64,000 bases of DNA from NCBI RefSeq assembly GCF_000300005.1, contig NC_018691.1, positions 1,922,001 through 1,986,000 of the forward strand. Direction: 5' to 3'. This document shows, piece after piece, positions 16,286-27,268 of this stretch (positions within the stretch are counted from its first letter, which is position 1; each line of letters begins with the position of its first letter). Made by a program: the position numbers and the translations under genes. The DNA is from Alloalcanivorax dieselolei B5. Its GTDB lineage: Bacteria > Pseudomonadota > Gammaproteobacteria > Pseudomonadales > Alcanivoracaceae. The notes below the pieces were generated by a model. It was not told the origin of the DNA. It worked only from the letters and a program-made list of their open reading frames with translations, and did no database searches.

Positions 16286-17909
16286 ATGATTTTGCATTCC
16301 CGGCAGTGGATTGATCACTACATCGGCGAGGGGCGTTGGGGCCAACGCACCTTATTGGACCAGTTCGAACATAACCGCGACGCCAACCCGGACCGGGAAG
16401 CGGTGGTGGATCCGCCTGACCGGCCGGATCTGGTCGGCACGCCGGCCCGTTCGCTGAGCTATCGGGAGTTTGGCCAGGCGGTGGACGCCACTGCCGCAGA
16501 ACTGATCCGGCGCGGGTTGGAAAAGGACGACATCGTGGTGGCCCAGCTCCCCAATATCTGGGAACTGGCCATGCTCTACCTGGCGGTGGCCCGCGCCGGC
16601 GGTGTCCTCACCGCGCTGCCGTTGCAATGGCGAGCCACCGATGTGGGCTATGTGGCGGAGCTCACCGGTGCACGCTTGTATATTGCCGCCGATCACGCCA
16701 AGGGCTTTGACTATATTGCCATGGGCAGGGCGCTGGGTTTCGAGCAGTGTCTGTCCCTGGCCGAACTGACCGCCATCGCCGAAGGGCCGGTGGGGCCGTT
16801 ACCGCCAGTGACGGTGGACGCCAATGATATCTTCACTCTGTGCTGGACTTCCGGGACCGAGTCGCGGCCCAAGGGGTGCCCGATGAGCCACAACAGCTGG
16901 TTCTCCCATATCGGGCCGCTGATGCGGACCGCCGGGCTGCGGGAAGGAGACCGGCAATTGTGTGTGGCGCCGCTGGTCAACATGACCGCCCTGGGCGTCT
17001 TACGTATCCTGGCTGGTTTCCGCCGGCACCCTGGTTCTGCATCACCCGCTGACCATGCCGGTGCTGTTGGAGCAACTTTCCGAGCAGGACATTCACTTCA
17101 CCATTCTGGTGCCGGCGGTACTGAACATGATCGCCAAGCTGCCGGACGTGGATCGGATTGATCTGTCCTCGGTGCGCGCCATCACCACTGGTTCGGCGCC
17201 GCCGTCACTGTGGACGTTACAAGAATTCAAGCGTCGCTGGGGTATCGAGATCATCAATATCTGGGGGCAGAACGAGGGCACCTGTCTGATCGCCGGGCCG
17301 GCGGATGTGCCGGAACTGGAGCGGCGGGTGGATCACCTGCCGTTCTGGGGCAAGCCCGGTTGCCACTGGCCGTCCGGTGTGGACGGGGTAAGCGTCAAGC
17401 TGCTCGATGACGAGGACCGGGAGGTGAGCGGGCCGGGAGACATCGGCGAACTGTGCTATCGGGCGCCGAGCCTGTTCGCCGGCTATTTCAAGCGGCCGGA
17501 TCTAACCGAAAAAGCATTCACCGCCGATGGCTATTTCCGCACCGGTGATTTGTTCGTGATCCGGGATGACGCCCATGTCGGTTTCCATGATCGCAAAAAG
17601 GACATGGTGATCCGGGGCGGCTTCAATATTTCCAGCGCGGAAGTGGAGAACGCGGTGCAGGCGCACCCGGCGGTGCTGGACGCGGCGGTGATTCCGCAAC
17701 CGGACGAAGTGATGGGGGAGCGGGTGTGTGTCTGCGTGGTGGCGCGGGAACCGGCGTCGCCGCCAACCCTTGACGATATTACCGGCTTCCTGCGCGAATC
17801 CGGCATGAGCCTCTACAAGCTGCCGGAGGCGCTGCGCATGGTCGATGCGATCCCCCGCAACCCGGTGGGCAAGATACTGAAACGGCAGTTGCGGGATGAG
17901 GTGGAGTAG
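16286..17909 (+). pseudogene. Acyl-CoA ligase (AMP-forming) split by a frameshift
   Basis: Two overlapping frames together make one class I adenylate-forming enzyme of about 540 residues. Frame 1 (16286 to about 16998) holds the N-terminal part and the P-loop WTSGTESRPKGCPMSH. Frame 2 (from about 16998 to 17909) continues with VSAGTLVLHHPLTMP, the IWGQNEGT motif, GYFRTGD, the hinge DRKKDMVIRGG, and the C-terminal PRNPVGKILKRQ with the catalytic Lys. Family sequence switches frames in CTGGGCGTCTTACG (16991-17004), which implies one extra base there. A real mutation or a sequencing error are both possible. It resembles cyclohexanecarboxylate/fatty-acid CoA ligases, substrate not assignable. Confidence 0.8.
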
Positions 17910-17924
17910 GGCTGCTGCACCGGG

Positions 17925-17994
17925 TTCGCCAGCAGGGCTGGCTCCTACAGGTCATGCTACGAAGCTGCTGTAGGAGTTTGCCCTGCAAGCGAAT
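17925..17994. repeat. REP-like pair in tail-to-tail order
   Basis: A reverse-orientation variant (17925-17950, internal CCAGCAGGGCTGG) is followed by a forward unit (17968-17994), the opposite order to the other pairs. It fills the gap between the broken ligase gene and the convergent atuH stop. Confidence 0.75.
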
Positions 17995-17999
17995 TTCGC

Positions 18000-19829
18000 T
18001 CAGAAACGATACTCGCCGCCGTCGATGCCCTTCTGCACTTCTTCGCTGAGACGCTGGTAGCCGCTCTCGCCGGGCAGCAGCACGTAGACCGGATCGTCGT
18101 GCTTGTTGAGATCGTATTTCTCGTCCTTCAGCTTGTTTTTCTGGTGCTTGAAGGTGCCGGTGGTTTCCACGCCGTGATCGGTGATGCGCAGGAATACCGG
18201 AATGGCGTAGGGCGGCAACTCACGTTTGAGGTAGTCGAACAGGGCTTGGAAGTCCACATCATCATGAGGACGGTCCAGGCGCAGCTCGGCCATGCCGGCG
18301 CGGCCATTGGTGCCGGGGATTTCCACACCGTAAACCACCGACTCGACGACCACCTCGGCGCCATCCAGGATCTGTTCCACTTCGGTGGTGGAGACGTTTT
18401 CCCCTTTCCAGCGGAAGGTGTCACCGAGACGGTCGACGAACTGGGCATGACGGAAGCCAATGTCCCGCATCATATCGCCGGTGTTGAACCAGGCGTCGCC
18501 TTTCTTGAACACGTCGCGGAAGATCGCCTTTTCGGTTTTTTCCTTGTCGGTGTAGCCGTCGAACGGGGTCTTGTCGGTGATCTCACCGAGCATCAGGCCG
18601 GACTCGCCCTTGCTCACCTTGATCATGAAACCCTTGGCGTCGCGCACCGGCTGATCCGCTTCCTTGTCGTACTTGACGATGGCGTAACTCACCGGGGAAA
18701 AACCCACGGTGTTGTCGAAGTTGAACACGTTGGTGAAAGCCACGTTGCCCTCGGAGGAGGCGTAGAACTCTTCCACGCGTTCAATACCGAAACGCTCCTT
18801 GAAATCCTTCCAGATACTCGGTCGCAGGCCGTTGCCAACGATGGTGTGCACGCGGTTGTTGCCGTCGTCGGCTTTGCGGGGCTGCTCGTGCAGGTAACGG
18901 CACAACTCGCCGACATAACCGAACGCGGTGCAGTTATGTTGACGGATATCGTCCCAGAAGCGGCTGGCGGAGAAGCGGCGCGCCAGCACCAGGCCGCCGC
19001 GGGCGGCGATCACCGAGGCCCAGCAGATGACCATGCCGGTGGCATGGTAGAACGGCAGGGTGCAATACAGGCGGTCGTCCTTGTCCAGGCGCACGGCGGA
19101 ATAGCCGAACGCCCCGAACGCTTTTTGCCAGCGGCCATGGTTGAAGACCACTGCCTTCGGCAGACCGGTGGTGCCGGAGGTGTAGATGTAGAACAGCGGA
19201 TCCCTGAGGCGGCTCTGGTTGGTGCCGGCCGGGTTCTCGCTGGAGCAGTTCTGGATCTCGGTGGCCAGGTTCTTGTAGCCCTCGGGGGCTTCTCCCGGGT
19301 TTTGCAGTGTGTCGGTGTCGGCCAGGTAGAAGAAGTTGGTCTTCAGATCCAGATCGCCGCGGACTTCCTCGACGGCTTCGATCAGTTCCCCGCCGATGAT
19401 GGCGGCCTTGGGTTCCACCAGATTGATGCTGTGGGTGAGCACTTTGCCACGCTGGGAGGTGTTCACCAGGGCGGCGCAGATACCCAGTTTGGCGCAGGCC
19501 AGCACCGTGGCCACCAGTTCCGGGCGGTTCTCGATATCCACCACCACGGTGTCGCCTTTCTTCAGCCCGATGGAGGCGAAGTAGTCGGCGATGCGGTTGG
19601 CCCAGGCGTTGAATTGCCGGTAGGTGAGTTCGGTGTCCTGATGGATAACGGCGATGCCGTTGGGGTTGGCGGCGGTGGCGGCCTCGAATTCGACACCCAG
19701 ACCCAGCGGTTTGGTGGTGTCGGTGATCTTGCTCATCTTGGAGCCCTTCAACAGCCCGGGCAGATTGGCAACGATCTCGGGAACCTTCGACAGAATCTTC
19801 GGCAACGTAATGACGTCGGCGCTGCTCAT
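18000..19829 (-). CDS. atuH: Long/very-long-chain acyl-CoA synthetase, probable AtuH
   Basis: 609-residue FATP/FadD6-type ligase that activates fatty or isoprenoid acids with ATP and CoA. Seen: the P-loop YIYTSGTTGLPKAVV, FYASSEGNV, the adenylation signature FNTGDMMRDIG, DRLGDTFRWKGENVSTTEVE, and C-terminal GTFKHQKNKLK. GGAG precedes the ATG. In Pseudomonas aeruginosa the last gene of the acyclic terpene cluster, atuH, is an acyl-CoA synthetase of this kind, and the order here (after atuF on the same strand) supports the name. A role in making citronellyl-CoA or geranyl-CoA is inferred from that context. A 368-bp gap separates it from atuF, so it may have its own promoter. Confidence 0.75.
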   Translation of the reverse strand: MSSADVITLPKILSKVPEIVANLPGLLKGSKMSKITDTTKPLGLGVEFEAATAANPNGIAVIHQDTELTYRQFNAWANRIADYFASIGLKKGDTVVVDIENRPELVATVLACAKLGICAALVNTSQRGKVLTHSINLVEPKAAIIGGELIEAVEEVRGDLDLKTNFFYLADTDTLQNPGEAPEGYKNLATEIQNCSSENPAGTNQSRLRDPLFYIYTSGTTGLPKAVVFNHGRWQKAFGAFGYSAVRLDKDDRLYCTLPFYHATGMVICWASVIAARGGLVLARRFSASRFWDDIRQHNCTAFGYVGELCRYLHEQPRKADDGNNRVHTIVGNGLRPSIWKDFKERFGIERVEEFYASSEGNVAFTNVFNFDNTVGFSPVSYAIVKYDKEADQPVRDAKGFMIKVSKGESGLMLGEITDKTPFDGYTDKEKTEKAIFRDVFKKGDAWFNTGDMMRDIGFRHAQFVDRLGDTFRWKGENVSTTEVEQILDGAEVVVESVVYGVEIPGTNGRAGMAELRLDRPHDDVDFQALFDYLKRELPPYAIPVFLRITDHGVETTGTFKHQKNKLKDEKYDLNKHDDPVYVLLPGESGYQRLSEEVQKGIDGGEYRF

Positions 19830-20197
19830 GGCATCTCCACTCTCTGATTCTCTATGTTCTTGAAATACCCGGGTCGCGCCGGGAGTCCACTACCAGCAAA
19901 GGGCTGAAAAGGGCTTCTCCGAAGGCATGCCGCCACCGCCCCCGACAACGGAGGAAGGGCGCGTCGTGACCCGGAGATGACCAAATATTCGCGGCGAACA
20001 ATCGTAAGTTGACCACCGATGGGCGCTACCATAACCGGCGCCCCGGAGGCGGGCAAGCGGTGATCGAACGGACCCATCGGTCACCGTCTTGATTGGTTAA
20101 AACATCGCCGGTCCCGGCAATGAAACCCCACGCCAGCCGCCATTCAAACACAGCCCCAAGGCCAGAGCATTTGCCCGGCCGCCGGGGGGCAACGCCA
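19830..20197. other. Gap between atuH and atuF, no gene seen
   Basis: 368 bp without a convincing coding frame or repeat. The part near 19980-20030 is relatively AT-rich and is the likely site of a leftward promoter for atuH, but no convincing -35/-10 pair stands out. Confidence 0.5.
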
Positions 20198-22150
<1,953 letters not shown>

Positions 22151-22220
22151 GGCGTTGGTTTCCTTTGCTTTATGTCATCGCGGTTCTTTCTGGTATGGAG
22201 AGGAGCGCTGGTGTCTGGTA

Positions 22221-22379
22221 ATTCGCTTGCACGCAACACGCAACACGCAACACATAAAAAGACATACTGGGGCAAAGACTTGTGGTTGCCCGGCGCTGCC
22301 GAGCAGTGTGTCGTTTCCAGGCCCGTATTCGCTGCAAGTATGGCGTGAAAGCGTGTTGCGTGTAGGCGTGCAAGCGAAT
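22221..22379. repeat. Inverted pair of heptad arrays (family B) in the atuE-atuF gap
   Basis: Left array 22221-22255: ATTCGCT, TGCACGC, AACACGC, AACACGC, AACACAT, exactly five 7-bp units, then an A tract. Right array about 22343-22379: reverse-complement units (GCGTGTT, GCGTGTA, GCGTGCA, AGCGAAT) with two single-base insertions. The spacer is about 87 bp. Confidence 0.88.
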
Positions 22380-22408
22380 TGCAGGCCCTGTGAACCGCTC
22401 GTCCGGCA

Positions 22409-23212
22409 TCACGTCCAATCCGGTGCGCGTTTCTGTACGAAGGCCAGTGTGCCTTCCTGGCCTTCCTCGCTGGTGACGGCGTCGGCGAAGTCCCGGGCGG
22501 CCTGATCGAGCACCGCATCCAGCGGCTGCTCGTCCACGCTCAGTACCAATTGCTTGGTCACCCGGTTGGCGTGGGGCGCGCACCGGCGGATTTGTTCCAG
22601 CACCTGCCGCAACCGTTGCTCCAGCTCCTCGGTGGAATCGGCCACCTCGTGCACCACCCCGAGCGCCTGGGCGCCGTGACCATCGAAGCGGCCACCGGTG
22701 AGCGCCAGCCGGCGGGCCTGGGTCAGGCCGATGCGGCGCACCACGAATGGGGCGATTTGCGCCGGGATCACGCCCAGGCCGGTTTCCGGCAGCCCGAAGC
22801 GGGCATCACCGGCGGCCAGCGCCACGTCGGAGACGCAGGCCAGACCAAAACCGCCGCCGAGCACCGCGCCTTCCAGCATGCACACCAGCACCGCCGGCAA
22901 CCGTTCCGCGCGGCTGACCATGGCGCCGAAACGCCGGTTCAGCGTGAAGAACGCCTGATCGTCACCGGCCGCCGCCTGCTGACGGGCGCCGGCCATGTCC
23001 TTGATGTCGCCGCCGGCGCAGAAATGGCCGCCGGCGCCACGCAACACCACGGCACGGACATCCGGATTGGCTTCCACCCAGTCGAAGACCGCCATCAGTT
23101 CATCAACCATGGTCAGGCTCATGGCGTTGCGGCTTTGCGGCCGGTTCAGCGTGACGGAGAGGGTGGAGCCGTCCCGGTTGAGAGTGATCGTTTCGGTTTC
23201 AGGTAGCGTCAT
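22409..23212 (-). CDS. atuE: Isohexenylglutaconyl-CoA hydratase AtuE
   Basis: Crotonase-superfamily hydratase of 267 residues. In the acyclic terpene pathway AtuE hydrates the product of geranyl-CoA carboxylase to 3-hydroxy-3-isohexenylglutaryl-CoA. Seen: the oxyanion-hole segments GHFCAGGDIKDM and LEGAVLGGGFGLACVSDVALA, then FGLPETGLGVIPAQIAPFVVRRIG with the catalytic Glu. The ATG at 23212 is family-typical. An open frame 30 codons longer runs into a repeat array and would encode a nonsense basic tail. Assignment depends on cluster order, since LiuC-type methylglutaconyl-CoA hydratases look similar. Confidence 0.85.
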   Translation of the reverse strand: MTLPETETITLNRDGSTLSVTLNRPQSRNAMSLTMVDELMAVFDWVEANPDVRAVVLRGAGGHFCAGGDIKDMAGARQQAAAGDDQAFFTLNRRFGAMVSRAERLPAVLVCMLEGAVLGGGFGLACVSDVALAAGDARFGLPETGLGVIPAQIAPFVVRRIGLTQARRLALTGGRFDGHGAQALGVVHEVADSTEELEQRLRQVLEQIRRCAPHANRVTKQLVLSVDEQPLDAVLDQAARDFADAVTSEEGQEGTLAFVQKRAPDWT

Positions 23213-23234
23213 GGTTGGTCTCGTTCGGTATTGT

Positions 23235-23370
23235 ATTCGCTTACACGCATCACGCTTACACGCAACACGCGAAAAAAACGGCCAAACAAAGAGAGTGCCC
23301 ACTTGATTTGCCGAGTAAGAAAGCCCTTCAGGCGGGTGTATCGCTGAATAAGCATGGCGTGCCAGCGTGT
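23235..23370. repeat. Heptad arrays (family B) in the atuD-atuE gap
   Basis: Array 23235-23270 (ATTCGCT, TACACGC, ATCACGC, TTACACGC, AACACGC) is followed by an A tract. A short reverse remnant, GGCGTGCCAGCGTGT, lies at 23356-23370, a few bases before the atuD stop. The right arm looks cut short. Confidence 0.8.
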
Positions 23371-23375
23371 CCCTA

Positions 23376-24533
23376 TCAGCGTTTCTTGCCCGGCAACGTG
23401 TTCATGGTCTTGCAGATGATACCGAGCATGATTTCGTCGGCGCCGCCGCCGATGGAACCGAGCCGGCCATCGCGGTAGAGCTGGCTGGCCGGGTTGTCCC
23501 ACATGAAGCCGTTGCCGCCCCAGAACTGCAGGCAGGCGTCCGCCACCTCCCGGGCCAGCCGGCCCACTTTCAGTTTCGCCATGGACGCCAGTTGCAACAC
23601 GTCCTGGCCGTTGATGTAGAGGTCACAGGCGCGGTAGGTGAGGGCGCGCAGCGCTTCCACTTCGGTTTGCAGTTCGGCCAGCCGGAAGTGCACGGTCTGA
23701 TTGTCCAGCAGACTCATGCCGAACACCTTGCGCTCGCGGGCGTACTCGATGGTTTCGTTGATCACGTGTTCCATGCCCTTGAGGCTGTTGGACGCGGCGA
23801 ACAGGCGCTCTTCCTGGAACTGCATCATCTGCATCATGAAGCCCATGCCTTCCTGGCCGATCAGATTGCGTTGCGGCACGCGCACGTTATCGAAGAACAC
23901 CTGGGCGGTTTCCGAGGAGCGCATGCCCAGTTTGTCGAGCGGTTTATCCACGGTGATGCCGGCGGCGTCCTTGGGAACCACGATCAGGGATTTGTTGATG
24001 TGCGGCTTGTCATCGGAGGTGTTCGCCAGCAGACAGAAAAAGTCGGCGCTGGGCGAATTGGTGATCCACATCTTGGTGCCGTTGATGACGTAATCGTCGC
24101 CGTCTTTTTTCGCCGTGGTTTTCACCGCCGCCACATCGGAACCGGCCTGTGGCTCGGAAACGGCGATGGAGGCGACCATGTCACCGGCGATGGCGGGAGC
24201 CAGATAGTCCCGGCGCAACTGGTCGGAACCGAAGCGGGCCAGGGCCGGCGTCGCCATGTCGGTCTGCACGCCCACCGCCAGCGGCACACCGCCGCAATGC
24301 ACCGTGCCCATCTCCTCGCTCATCACCATGCCGTAGGAATAGTCCAGCCCCATGCCGCCGTACTCCACCGGCTTGGTGACCCCGAGCAGGCCGAGATCGC
24401 CCATTTTCTTGAACACCTCATGAATCGGAAAACGGCCGGCCGCTTCCCATTCCTTCACATGCGGATTGATTTCCTTGTCGACGAATTGACGTACCGTGCG
24501 GCGCAGTTCTTCATGTTCTTGCGTAAACTTCAT
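23376..24533 (-). CDS. atuD: Citronellyl-CoA dehydrogenase AtuD
   Basis: FAD acyl-CoA dehydrogenase of 385 residues that oxidises citronellyl-CoA to geranyl-CoA. Order: N-terminal helical domain (FTQEHEELRRTVRQFVDKEINPHVKEWE), the beta domain with AVSEPQAGSDVA and MWITNSP, and the C-terminal helical domain with QFWGGNGFMWDNPASQLYRDGRLGSIGGGADEIML. In place of the catalytic Glu followed by Arg common in short-chain enzymes, the YRDGRLGSIGGGADEIM segment is seen, typical of this branch. AGGAG precedes the ATG. A methylcrotonyl pathway (LiuA) enzyme is the alternative, but atuA in the cluster argues for AtuD. Confidence 0.87.
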   Translation of the reverse strand: MKFTQEHEELRRTVRQFVDKEINPHVKEWEAAGRFPIHEVFKKMGDLGLLGVTKPVEYGGMGLDYSYGMVMSEEMGTVHCGGVPLAVGVQTDMATPALARFGSDQLRRDYLAPAIAGDMVASIAVSEPQAGSDVAAVKTTAKKDGDDYVINGTKMWITNSPSADFFCLLANTSDDKPHINKSLIVVPKDAAGITVDKPLDKLGMRSSETAQVFFDNVRVPQRNLIGQEGMGFMMQMMQFQEERLFAASNSLKGMEHVINETIEYARERKVFGMSLLDNQTVHFRLAELQTEVEALRALTYRACDLYINGQDVLQLASMAKLKVGRLAREVADACLQFWGGNGFMWDNPASQLYRDGRLGSIGGGADEIMLGIICKTMNTLPGKKR

Positions 24534-24611
24534 GACACACTCCTGCTTCGTGTTCTATTCGATTTGACTGACGTCCAGACTGATTCTTGAGTCGTTGTGT
24601 GTTTTTGTCTT

Positions 24612-24646
24612 TCGCTGTCAACTGTCCACTATCAACTGTCAACTTC
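24612..24646. repeat. Single five-heptad array (family A) in the atuC-atuD gap
   Basis: 35 bp: units TCGCTGT, CAACTGT, CCACTAT, CAACTGT, CAACTTC, base-for-base the same as the array at 52201-52235. It ends two bases before the atuC stop. No inverted partner is seen in this 115-bp gap. Confidence 0.9.
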
Positions 24647-24648
24647 AT

Positions 24649-26259
24649 TCATAGTCGTGCCACGCCAAAGGTATTGGCATTCAACTTCCGGTGTTCGGCC
24701 TGACGGCAGATATCCAGAACATAGGCCAGCACCCGGCGGGTATCGCGTGGGTCAATGATGCCGTCGTCCCACAGATGGGCGGTGCCGTACAGCGCGGTGG
24801 ATTGCGCGTCCAGTTTCTGCGCGGTGCTTTGCTGCAGCATCTCCAGCACGTTCTCATCCGGCTCGATACCGTTGGCCCGTTGTTTGGCCTCGGCGACGAT
24901 GCGCAGCACCATGCCGGCCTGCTGGCCGCCCATCACCGCCACCCGGGAATTGGGCCAGGCGAAAATAAAACGCGGATCCAGACCCCGGCCGCACATGGCG
25001 TAGTTGCCGGCGCCGTAGGAGCCGCCGATGACGATGGAAATTTTCGGCACCCGGGCATTGGCCACCGCCTGAAGCATTTTCGATCCGTGTTTGATCACGC
25101 CGTTGTGCTCGGCGTCGGTGCCGACCATGAAGCCGGTGGTGTTGTGCAGAAACAGCAACGGCCGATTACTCTGGTCACACAATTGAATGAACTGGGCCGC
25201 TTTGGCCGCGCCGCGCGGGGTGATCGGTCCGTTGTTGCCAAGCACGCCCACGGGTTGGTCTTCGACGGCGATCCAGCCGCACACGGTGGCGGCATCCCAG
25301 TCGTTCTTGAAGTCGACGAAGTTGGAGTCATCGGCGATCCGCGCGATCACCTCACGCACGTCGTAGGGTTTCTTGGCGTCGCTGGGCACCACGCCAAGCA
25401 GTTCCTCTTCATCGTAGCGTGGCGGTGCCCAGTCATCGGCGGCCGGTGCATCGTCGCGCCAGCCGAGCACACCCATCAGGTCCCGCGCCTGGCGAATGCC
25501 ATCCGCGTCGTCGTCGGCCAGATACTCGGCGGTACCGGCCACACCTGCGTGCATTTCCGCGCCGCCCAGGTCTTCGTCGGTGGCGATTTCGCCGGTAGCG
25601 GCTTTCAATAGTGGTGGGCCGGCGAGGAACATCTTGGCGCGATTACGGACCACGATGACGTAATCAGAAAGCCCCGGCTGATAGGCGCCGCCGGCGGTAG
25701 CGTTGCCGTGCACCACGGTGATCTGCGGGATGCCGGCGGCGGACAGACGTGCCTGATTGGCGAAGGTCCGCGCGCCCTCGACGAACACCTCGGCGGCGTA
25801 GTTCAGATTGGCGCCACCGGATTCCACCAGACTCACCACCGGCAGCTTGTTCTCCAGGGCGATGCGTTGCAGACGCAGCGTTTTGTGTAGTCCGGACGGG
25901 GTGATGGTGCCACCCTTGATGGCCGAGTTGGACGCCGTGACCAGGCAGCGCACGCCGGCCACATAGCCGATACCGGCGATGCTGCCGCCGCCGGCTTCGG
26001 TGCCGTCCTTGTCGTCGTGCATGCCATAGCCGGACAGGTTCATCAGGCTGAGGAACGGCGAGCCCGGATCGAGCAGACGGGCGACTCGCTCATGGGGCAA
26101 TAGTTGACCCCGTTTTTCGAACTTGGCGCGTTTGGCTTCGGAGGCGTCCACCACGCCTTGCTCGATGGCGCGGAATTCTTCCACTGCCTTGAGCATGGCA
26201 TCCCGGCTTTCGCGGAAGCTGTCGCTGTTCACGTCCAGGCTGGTTTCGAGTACGGGCAT
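24649..26259 (-). CDS. atuC: Geranyl-CoA carboxylase beta subunit AtuC
   Basis: Carboxyltransferase subunit (536 residues) that moves the carboxyl group from AtuF-biotin to geranyl-CoA, giving isohexenylglutaconyl-CoA. Both crotonase-like halves are present: the N-terminal half with AVTASNSAIKGGTITPSG-like glycine-rich segments and HGNATAGGAYQPG, and the C-terminal half with NTTGFMVG, GGSYGAGNYAMCGRGLDPRF and FAWPNSRVAVMGG. Length fits. Homologous to LiuB/MccB, so geranyl specificity is inferred from the atu context. It starts 27 bp after the atuB stop. Confidence 0.88.
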   Translation of the reverse strand: MPVLETSLDVNSDSFRESRDAMLKAVEEFRAIEQGVVDASEAKRAKFEKRGQLLPHERVARLLDPGSPFLSLMNLSGYGMHDDKDGTEAGGGSIAGIGYVAGVRCLVTASNSAIKGGTITPSGLHKTLRLQRIALENKLPVVSLVESGGANLNYAAEVFVEGARTFANQARLSAAGIPQITVVHGNATAGGAYQPGLSDYVIVVRNRAKMFLAGPPLLKAATGEIATDEDLGGAEMHAGVAGTAEYLADDDADGIRQARDLMGVLGWRDDAPAADDWAPPRYDEEELLGVVPSDAKKPYDVREVIARIADDSNFVDFKNDWDAATVCGWIAVEDQPVGVLGNNGPITPRGAAKAAQFIQLCDQSNRPLLFLHNTTGFMVGTDAEHNGVIKHGSKMLQAVANARVPKISIVIGGSYGAGNYAMCGRGLDPRFIFAWPNSRVAVMGGQQAGMVLRIVAEAKQRANGIEPDENVLEMLQQSTAQKLDAQSTALYGTAHLWDDGIIDPRDTRRVLAYVLDICRQAEHRKLNANTFGVARL

Positions 26260-26286
26260 GATCGGGTCCTGTCGGTTGGCGCGGAA

Positions 26287-27159
26287 TCAGTCTTGTTTGA
26301 AAATGGCGGGAGTGATGGCGCGGTGGAAACCGTCATAGGGTTCGCTGCGCTGGTGCTCCGGCAACGGGAAGATAGCCACGTTGCCCTGGCTGGCGCCGCC
26401 GTCGATACGCAGCGTGTCGCCGCTGATGAAGGCGGCGGCGTCGCTGAGCAGGAAGCAGATCGCCGAGGACACTTCCGCCTCCACGCCCATGCGTTTCAGC
26501 GGCACCGCGGAGCGCAGTGTTTTGAGAATGTTCTGAAACGCTTCCGGATAGGTGTCCATGCCGGAAGAGGCGATCCAGCCCGGAGCCACCGCGTTCACCC
26601 GTACGCCGCAGCATCCCCATTCCACCGAGGCGGTCTTGGTGAAGTTGTCCATGCCGGCGCGGGCGGCGCCGGAGTGCCCCATGCCCGGCATGCCTCCCCA
26701 CATGTCGGCGACGATGTTGACGATGGCGCCGCCGTGCTGGTTCATGCCTTGTGTGAACACTTCCCGGGCCATCAGAAAGCCGCCGGTGAGGTTGGTTCGG
26801 ATCACCGTTTCCCAGCCTTTCTGGCTGATCAGTGCCAACGGAGCGGGAAACTGGCCACCGGCGTTGTTGACCAGGCCGTGAACCTGGCCCACTGCCTGGT
26901 AAATCTGCGCCACGGTCTCGCGCACCCGTTCCTCCTCACGGATGTCGCAACTGAAATACAGGGCCTCGCGGCCGGTGTCCTGCTGTATTTCCCCGGCCAC
27001 TTCTCGCAGCTTGTCTTCGCCGCGGCCGATCAGGACCACCCGGGCGCCGAGCGCCGCCAATTCATGCGCGGTGCAACGGCCGATACCGGAACCACCGCCG
27101 GTGACGATGATGTTGCGGTCGGCGAACAGGTTTTCCCGAAAGACGGAACGGTAGGGCAT
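26287..27159 (-). CDS. atuB: SDR-family dehydrogenase/reductase AtuB
   Basis: 290-residue short-chain dehydrogenase with NAD(P) motif TGGGSGIG near residue 20 and NNAG. The usual active-site YxxxK is replaced by HSGAARAGMDNFTK, as in 2,4-dienoyl-CoA/trans-enoyl-CoA reductase-type SDRs, so classical alcohol oxidation is doubtful. AtuB is part of every described atu cluster but its exact step is not firmly settled. A role in the oxidation of citronellol or in a side-chain reduction is inference. Confidence 0.8.
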   Translation of the reverse strand: MPYRSVFRENLFADRNIIVTGGGSGIGRCTAHELAALGARVVLIGRGEDKLREVAGEIQQDTGREALYFSCDIREEERVRETVAQIYQAVGQVHGLVNNAGGQFPAPLALISQKGWETVIRTNLTGGFLMAREVFTQGMNQHGGAIVNIVADMWGGMPGMGHSGAARAGMDNFTKTASVEWGCCGVRVNAVAPGWIASSGMDTYPEAFQNILKTLRSAVPLKRMGVEAEVSSAICFLLSDAAAFISGDTLRIDGGASQGNVAIFPLPEHQRSEPYDGFHRAITPAIFKQD

Positions 27160-27215
27160 GGGTAAAGGTCCTTCAAAAGTGTGAGGTAAGCTGAAACGAT
27201 GCGGTGCCTGGCAAG

Positions 27216-27247
27216 GGGTCGGACGTCTGACGTCAGACGTCCGACCC
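27216..27247. repeat. 32-bp perfect palindrome built of heptads, atuA-atuB gap
   Basis: The sequence reads the same on both strands over 32 bp and contains four tandem units of the form GTCNGAC (27219-27246; N = G, T, A, C). It is the only repeat in the 109-bp gap. It could be a hairpin in the mRNA, an operator, or another mobile repeat. Confidence 0.9.
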
Positions 27248-27268
27248 GCTCATAAGAAAACCATGCGC

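Noticed and set aside
22221-23370. CRISPR-like repeats
   Set aside because: Units are 7 bp without spacers, arrays are about 35 bp, and no cas genes are present.
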